From assembly GCF_000009265.1 (NCBI RefSeq), contig NC_008380.1:1307501-1371500 (forward strand): 64,000 nt of DNA. Direction: 5' to 3'. Of the stretch, positions 59,511-64,000 are shown piece by piece (within the stretch, counting starts at the first letter, position 1; every line of letters begins with the position of its first letter). The stretch comes from Rhizobium johnstonii 3841. GTDB lineage: Bacteria > Pseudomonadota > Alphaproteobacteria > Rhizobiales > Rhizobiaceae. The notes beneath the pieces are model-generated. The model worked only from the letters and a program-made list of their open reading frames with translations, did no database searches and was not told where the DNA came from. The position numbers and the translations under genes were made by a program.

Positions 59511-59957
59511 TTATGACAGCGCCTGCAGATCCTCCCGCAGCCGGGCTGCGCCGCCTTCCGGCAGCTTTCCGTCAATCATCGCATGTGTGCATTCCCAGAT
59601 CGGCAGTGCTTTCGCCAGCACCGCCTTGCCGTCAGGGGTGAGGCTCAGCAGCCGGCCGCGCCTGTCTCTGGGGTTCTCCATCACCTTTACCCAGCCCTTG
59701 CGCTGCAACGGCTTCAGCGCCGCCGTCAGCGTCGTCTGGTCCATGGCGAGCAGGGCGGCGACCGGTCCCATCGGCGGCGGCTCGGGCCGGTTCAGCGACA
59801 TCATCAGCGAAAACTGCCCGTTGGTCAGCCCTGCCGGCCTCAGCGCGTCGTCGAACAGCCGGGCAAGTGCGCGCGCCGCCCGCTGCACATGCAGGCAGAG
59901 GCAGGTGTCGCGCACCATCAGCGTCGTGGAAAAGGGAATCTCGATCGAATTTGACAT
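59511..59957 (-). CDS. MarR family transcriptional regulator
   Basis: A 148-residue MarR protein: helix-turn-helix PVAALLAMDQTTLTAALKPL and wing NPRDRRGRLLSLTPDG. It carries two Cys near the start (DTCLCLHVQRAARAL) that could sense oxidants, as in OhrR-like proteins. Divergent from the DUF899 operon with a perfect palindrome in between, which is its likely operator. Confidence 0.88.
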   Translation of the reverse strand: MSNSIEIPFSTTLMVRDTCLCLHVQRAARALARLFDDALRPAGLTNGQFSLMMSLNRPEPPPMGPVAALLAMDQTTLTAALKPLQRKGWVKVMENPRDRRGRLLSLTPDGKAVLAKALPIWECTHAMIDGKLPEGGAARLREDLQALS

Positions 59958-59968
59958 GCTCCATTTCT

Positions 59969-59980
59969 ATTGATATCAAT
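59969..59980. promoter_or_regulatory. Palindrome between MarR gene and DUF899 operon
   Basis: ATTGATATCAAT, a perfect 12-bp palindrome of the kind bound by MarR dimers, 12 bases upstream of the MarR start and about 65 bases before the DUF899 gene. Confidence 0.7.
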
Positions 59981-60002
59981 GTATTTAGTCAAGGAGAAGG
60001 AG

Positions 60003-60045
60003 ATGAGCCGGCTTCACCGGCAAGCGCCGGAGGAGGGCGCATTTC
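60003..60045 (+). other. Out-of-frame leader start ahead of DUF899
   Basis: AAGGAGAAGGAG directly precedes an ATG at 60003 that opens a different frame from the DUF899 gene and runs over its start. The DUF899 ATG at 60046 has its own GGAGGAGG site. The leader frame has no family match; it may affect initiation. Confidence 0.35.
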
Positions 60046-60774
60046 ATGCAGAACGAGGTTGTTTCCCGCGAAGAATGGCTCGAAGCCCGCCGTGCCCTGC
60101 TGGCAAAGGAGAAGGAGGCGACGCGGCTGCGCGACAGCGTCAACGCCGCCCGTCTGGCGATGCCCTGGGTAAAGGTCGACAAGGATTATGTCTTCGAAAC
60201 GCCCGACGGCAGGAAGTCGCTCGCCGATCTCTTCGACGGCCGCAGCCAGTTGCTGATCTATCATTTCATGCTTGGCCCGGATTGGGATGCCGGCTGCACC
60301 GGCTGCTCCTTCCTGTCGGATCATGTCGATGGCGCCCTGCCGCATCTGAACCATCATGACGTTACCTGGGTCGCCGTTTCGCGCGCGCCGCTCGACAAGA
60401 TCGCCGCCTACAAGCAGCGCATGGGCTGGCAATTTCCCTGGGTCTCTTCCTTCGGCAGCGATTTCAATTTCGATTATCACGTTTCTTTCAGCCCCGAGGA
60501 TCTTGCCAAAGACAAGGTGTTTTACAATTTCACACCTATGCAGCCCGCTGATGCCAATGACGAACTGCCGGGCCTCAGCGCTTTCTACCGCAACGACAAG
60601 GGCGAGGTCTTCCATACCTATTCGAGTTATGCCCGCGGGCCGGAAGAACTGATCGGCACCCTGATGATGCTCGACCGCGCGCCGAAGGGCCGCAACGAGG
60701 ACAGCACGATGAATTTCGTGCGACGCCACGACGAATATGAGGAGGCCGCCAAGGCGCCATCCTGCTGTCACTGA
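60046..60774 (+). CDS. DUF899 family thioredoxin-like protein
   Basis: A 242-residue protein. VVSREEWLEARRALLAKEKE opens the family; PWVKVDKDYVFETPDGRKSL follows; a Cys84-X2-Cys87 pair lies in DAGCTGCSFLSDHVDG, at the position of a thioredoxin active site. The protein ends in SCCH. Family function is unknown; the fold suggests a redox role in the cytoplasm. First gene of a three-gene operon with DUF1579 and VOC genes (gaps of 34 and 79 bp), under the divergent MarR regulator. Confidence 0.85.
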   Translation: MQNEVVSREEWLEARRALLAKEKEATRLRDSVNAARLAMPWVKVDKDYVFETPDGRKSLADLFDGRSQLLIYHFMLGPDWDAGCTGCSFLSDHVDGALPHLNHHDVTWVAVSRAPLDKIAAYKQRMGWQFPWVSSFGSDFNFDYHVSFSPEDLAKDKVFYNFTPMQPADANDELPGLSAFYRNDKGEVFHTYSSYARGPEELIGTLMMLDRAPKGRNEDSTMNFVRRHDEYEEAAKAPSCCH

Positions 60775-60808
60775 CAAACGCCACCAGCGCTCAAGGGAGA
60801 AGAGGACG

Positions 60809-61273
60809 ATGAAGACCGCTGAAGTGCTGAAGGAACATTCCTTCCTGGAAAGACTGGTCGGCAACTGGACCGTCACCGCACCCGACATGACGGGTAGCGA
60901 GCCCTGGACGGAAACCGTCCGCTCACTGCACGGCATCTGGTTCGTCGCCGAAGGGACCGGCCGCATGCCTGATGGCAAAGAGGCGACCAGCATCCTGACG
61001 CTCGGCTACAACGCCGCAAAAAGCAAATACGTCGGCAGCTGGATCGGCAGCATGATGGACTATATGTGGGTCTATGAGGGCGAGCTCGACGCGTCAGGCA
61101 ATGTGCTGGACCTCTATACGACAGGTCCCGACTTCAACAGCGAGGGGCTTGCCGATTATCGCGAGCAGATCATCTTCACCGACGCCGATCACCGCACCTT
61201 CATCTCCAGCGCCAAGCAGCCTGACGGTTCCTGGAAGCAGTTCATGGAAGCACATTACGCCCGCAAGATCTGA
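60809..61273 (+). CDS. DUF1579 family protein
   Basis: A 154-residue protein of the DUF1579 group: FLERLVGNWTVTAPDMTGSE at the start, then HGIWFVAEGTGRMPDGKEAT and MMDYMWVYEGELDASGNVL. The fold is lipocalin-like (beta-barrel), able to hold small hydrophobic molecules; no function is established. The start at 60809 has a GGGAGAAGAG site. Second gene of the MarR-linked operon. Confidence 0.82.
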   Translation: MKTAEVLKEHSFLERLVGNWTVTAPDMTGSEPWTETVRSLHGIWFVAEGTGRMPDGKEATSILTLGYNAAKSKYVGSWIGSMMDYMWVYEGELDASGNVLDLYTTGPDFNSEGLADYREQIIFTDADHRTFISSAKQPDGSWKQFMEAHYARKI

Positions 61274-61352
61274 CAATCGCGGCGCTCAACCTTGAAAAGG
61301 AGGTTTCGAAAAAGAGGCCTTGGCAAAAGGGCGTCGAAAAAGGGAGAGTATG

Positions 61353-62132
61353 ATGTCTGAGACGCATGGAAAGTTCATCTGGTGCGAGTTGATGACCCCC
61401 GACACATCGGCTGCCGCGAAATTCTATAGCTCGGTCGTCGGCTGGACCACCTCCGAAATGAAAATGGAGGGCATGCCCACCTATACGATCTTCGAGGCGA
61501 ACGGCGTCGGCGTAGCCGGTCTGATGGAATTTCCGGCCGAACTCGAAGGCAAGGGCATTCCACCGAACTGGACGGGTTATGTCGATGTCGACGACGTCGA
61601 CCAGTCGGCCAAGGATTTCGCCGCCAATGGCGGTTCGGTCCGCCGTCCGCCGGACGACATCCCGACCATCGGCCGCTTCGCCGTCGTCGCCGATCCGCAT
61701 GGCGCGGTGCTCTGCATCATGACGCCGGCGCCGATGGAGAAGCCCATGCCGGAATTGGCCTTCGACGCACCCGGCAATATCGGCTGGCGCGAACTCTATG
61801 CCGGCAATGGCAAAGAGGCGCTGGCCTTCTATTCCAAGCTGTTCGGCTGGACGAAGGACAGTGAATTCGACATGGGCCCGATGGGTGTCTATTATCTTTT
61901 CGCCCATAACGGCCGGCAGACCGGCGGCATGATGACCAAGCCGGAAAACATGCCGATGACCTTCTGGTGCTATTATTTCATCGTGCCGACCCTCGACGCC
62001 GCGATCGAACGTGTCACCTCAGGCGGCGGCAAGGTCGTCAACGGCCCGATGGAAGTCCCCGGCGGCAGCTGGATCATCCAGGCCACCGACCCACAAGGCG
62101 CCTTCTTCTGCCTGGTCGCGCCGAAGCGGTAG
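61353..62132 (+). CDS. VOC (glyoxalase/dioxygenase-like) protein
   Basis: A 259-residue protein with two VOC domains, one at about residues 6-115 (GKFIWCELMTPDTSAAAKFY, PHGAVLCIMTP) and one at about 135-255 (GWRELYAGNGKEALAFYSKL, DPQGAFFCLVAP). Such pairs form a metal-binding barrel that acts on aldehydes, epoxides or aromatic compounds. Metal ligands are only partly visible. Third gene of the MarR-linked operon. The second of two adjacent ATGs was chosen because the GGGAG spacing suits it better. Confidence 0.85.
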   Translation: MSETHGKFIWCELMTPDTSAAAKFYSSVVGWTTSEMKMEGMPTYTIFEANGVGVAGLMEFPAELEGKGIPPNWTGYVDVDDVDQSAKDFAANGGSVRRPPDDIPTIGRFAVVADPHGAVLCIMTPAPMEKPMPELAFDAPGNIGWRELYAGNGKEALAFYSKLFGWTKDSEFDMGPMGVYYLFAHNGRQTGGMMTKPENMPMTFWCYYFIVPTLDAAIERVTSGGGKVVNGPMEVPGGSWIIQATDPQGAFFCLVAPKR

Positions 62133-62193
62133 GTTTTCTAGGCGTGGCAGCGTGCGGCAGGACCCTCATAAGGCTGCCGCCGCTGCCTTTCCG

Positions 62194-62811
62194 TCAGAAC
62201 TTGTAGCTGGTCCCGAAGAGGACCTTGTCCTGCGTGGCGCCGACCTCACCGATGGTCGATCCGAAGTCCTTGTTGCCGAAATCGGAATGGCGATATTCGG
62301 CGCGCACCAGGATATTGTCGGTGACCGCATGTTCGATGCCGCCGCCGGCCGTCCAGCCGATCAGGATGCCGTCCTTCTTTCCAGCGGCGGGAATGTCGAC
62401 CTTGCCGCCGCCGGCTGCCACGCCTGCCGTTGCAAAGAACAGGGTTCGATCCCAAGCGTAACCTACCCGAGCTCGGCCGGAAGCATCCCATTCGAGGTTC
62501 GCATTGTCATTTTTCTCGAAGTTGTAGTTAAAGTCGTTCTCGATGCCGTAGACGATATTTCCAGATTGGAAATTATAGCCGGCATGCAGGCCGGATGTGC
62601 CGCTGTCGATATCCTGATCCGAGCCGAGGATCGTTGCCTGGCTCCAGGAATATCCGCCCTGGGCGCCGAGATAGAAGCCCGACCAGTCATAGGCCGAAGA
62701 TACTTGCCCGGCGGACGGCGCCGGCGGCGTTTCATAGGTGAGATCAGCGGCAACGGCAGGAACGGCAACGGAAAGCGTCAGGGCGGCGCAGGCGACTAAT
62801 CTGATATGCAT
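62194..62811 (-). CDS. Outer membrane beta-barrel protein (Omp25/31-like)
   Basis: A 205-residue outer membrane protein. Signal peptide with cleavage near AVAA (about residue 21), then AYDWSGFYLGAQGGYSWSQA, the typical start of the rhizobial Omp25/RopB type barrel, amphipathic strands (VRAEYRHSDFGNKDF) and a C-terminal Phe (SYKF), needed for insertion. Function structural or porin-like. The 163-bp gap on its left holds its promoter and the end of the ABC-F gene. Confidence 0.88.
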   Translation of the reverse strand: MHIRLVACAALTLSVAVPAVAADLTYETPPAPSAGQVSSAYDWSGFYLGAQGGYSWSQATILGSDQDIDSGTSGLHAGYNFQSGNIVYGIENDFNYNFEKNDNANLEWDASGRARVGYAWDRTLFFATAGVAAGGGKVDIPAAGKKDGILIGWTAGGGIEHAVTDNILVRAEYRHSDFGNKDFGSTIGEVGATQDKVLFGTSYKF

Positions 62812-62974
62812 GGAGATGCCTCGTGTTCATGGGAAGAAAAGCCGAGAGAGCGATTGCGACACTCGGCTCTCAAGAAACCATGCCCCGCGCCGGTGTTGCG
62901 GAGTGTCCTTTAACATTGAGATTTGTTGCGAACCCTCGCAAAGGACGGGGCGGCGCGGCACGCCCCGTCGCCCA

Positions 62975-64000
62975 TCACGCGCCTGATCCCACCGAAGCGA
63001 AAAACCCTTCCGGGCTCTCTACCTCCACCAGCCGCTTCCTCTCGATCAGCCAGAATCGGTTTCCCACCGCCCGCACGAAACTGCGGTCGTGCGAGACCAG
63101 CAGGCAGCTCGCTTCGTGCGCCATCAACTCGCTCTCCAGCGCCTCCTGTCCGTCGATGTCGAGGTGGTTGGTCGGTTCGTCGAGCAGGGTGAAGTTCGGC
63201 TCCGTCAGCCGCAGCACCAGCATGCCGAGCCTGGCCTTCTGGCCGCCGGAGAGCTGGCCGATCGGTTTTGCCTGCATGTCGATCGTCATGCCGGCGCCCG
63301 CCAGCAACGCCCGCGCCCGCTGGTCGCCGACATCGAAGCGGCGGATGATCGTGCCGATCGGCGTGTCGGTGTCGGCAAGATCGGCAAGCGCTTGGTCGCC
63401 ATAGCCGAGTACCAGCGAAGGCGTCGCCTTGATGCTGTCCCGCGCCGTCTCGGGTCTTTCGATCGCCTGCTTCAGCATCGACACCAGCCGCGACTTGCCG
63501 GCGCCGTTGAGGCCGAGCAGCACGATGCAGTCACCCTGGCAGATGAACTGCCGGCCGGTCTTGAACAGCAGCGTTCCATCCGGCGTCGTCACCGCCGCAT
63601 CCTCCAGCGTCACCAGCACCTTGGCATGGGTGCCGCGATTGGCAAGCCGGATGGCGCCGGCCGAGCGTTCCAGATGCGCCGGTTTTGCCGCGTCCTCCAG
63701 CTTTTCCGCCCGCTGCTTGAGTTGCTGCGTCTTGACGACGAGCAGATCGCTGCCGGAGTTGATGCCGATATTGTTGAGCTTGGCGGCCTGCTTGCGTAAT
63801 TGCTCCGCCACCTTCATGTCGCGCTCGTAGCGCCGGGCTTCGGAAGCGTCGGCCTCGTCGAGGGCGGCGCGCGCCCTTGTATAGGGCAGGGCGAAGACCG
63901 GCGATTGCTCGGGCCGCAGGAACAGAGTCCGGTTGGTCGTCGCATCGAGAAAGGCGCGATCGTGGCTGGACAGGATGACCGGCACGTCGCGCGGCAGCGC
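62975..64000 (-). CDS. ABC-F family ATPase, 5' part beyond the window
   Basis: The 3' 341 codons of an ABC-F protein; the start lies to the right of the window. The last part of the first ATPase domain is visible (VPVILSSHDRAFLD, H-loop), then a charged linker (about 60 to 130 codons from the edge), and the second domain with Walker A LLGLNGAGKSRLV, signature LSGGQKARLGMLVL, Walker B FTLLDEPTNHLD and H-loop VSHDRSF. No membrane domain. ABC-F proteins act on ribosomes, some conferring antibiotic resistance. Class cannot be named. Confidence 0.9.
   Translation of the reverse strand, partial: ALPRDVPVILSSHDRAFLDATTNRTLFLRPEQSPVFALPYTRARAALDEADASEARRYERDMKVAEQLRKQAAKLNNIGINSGSDLLVVKTQQLKQRAEKLEDAAKPAHLERSAGAIRLANRGTHAKVLVTLEDAAVTTPDGTLLFKTGRQFICQGDCIVLLGLNGAGKSRLVSMLKQAIERPETARDSIKATPSLVLGYGDQALADLADTDTPIGTIIRRFDVGDQRARALLAGAGMTIDMQAKPIGQLSGGQKARLGMLVLRLTEPNFTLLDEPTNHLDIDGQEALESELMAHEASCLLVSHDRSFVRAVGNRFWLIERKRLVEVESPEGFFASVGSGA

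Overview
The window reads as chromosome of a Rhizobium of the leguminosarum/etli group. The basis is rhizobium-type gene content and order (betI-betB-betA, cysH-cysD-cysN, ohrR/ohr, a class 3 asparaginase, DUF1515 and DUF1488 proteins, a TIGR03808-type Tat protein), high GC with GGAGG-type ribosome binding sites, and at least four full copies of the roughly 140-bp GCCCCTCA...TGAGGGGC mosaic repeat known as RIME in rhizobia. The species is an inference. The last gene runs off the right end. No rRNA, tRNA or CRISPR array was seen.

Layout. (1) 0.5-2.8 kb: remains of a collapsed prophage: a GTA-type spike base protein, a terminase small subunit, a terminase large subunit N-terminus fused in frame to an unrelated C-terminal part, and a DUF1515 protein. 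(2) 2.6-7.9 kb: a run of small, mostly uncharacterised genes with strong ribosome binding sites, crossed by two near-identical copies of a mosaic palindromic repeat. (3) 8-17.8 kb: a periplasmic Do-type protease, a LacI regulator, then an island of NAD(P)-dependent oxidoreductases, each next to a LysR regulator, and a redoxin. (4) 18-22.3 kb: assimilatory sulfate activation and reduction (cysN, cysD, cysH) with a divergent Rrf2 regulator. (5) 22.3-30.9 kb: an SDR/LysR pair, a DUF6152/membrane-protein pair, a RelE/ParE-type toxin-antitoxin pair, the choline-to-glycine-betaine operon betI-betB-betA with a BetI operator, an HdeD-like protein and an orphan ParD antitoxin.

(6) 31-44.3 kb: an EAL-GGDEF protein, a quinone oxidoreductase, an MFS exporter with a divergent cysteine-rich regulator and a clear palindromic operator, a second MFS exporter, asparaginase, a DeoR regulator divergent from a DUF4406 protein over helically phased half-sites, and two glutathione S-transferases. 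(7) 44.4-54.3 kb: a Tat-exported beta-helix protein, a PAS-GAF-GGDEF-EAL protein, a glycerophosphodiesterase, hydrolases, and a DNA-ligase-associated exonuclease plus ATP-dependent DNA ligase pair split by a large inverted repeat. (8) 54.4-58 kb: tandem L,D-transpeptidase lipoproteins, then cspA and rpsU; nearly every gap here carries a short tandem repeat with a unit of about 20 bp. (9) 58-64 kb: ohrR/ohr peroxide defence, a MarR-controlled DUF899-DUF1579-VOC operon, an outer-membrane beta-barrel protein and a partial ABC-F ATPase.

The recurring theme is stress and redox physiology: organic peroxide resistance, several quinone or aldehyde type oxidoreductases, osmoprotectant synthesis, sulfur assimilation and second-messenger turnover. 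Most are small modules of one regulator plus one or a few enzymes.
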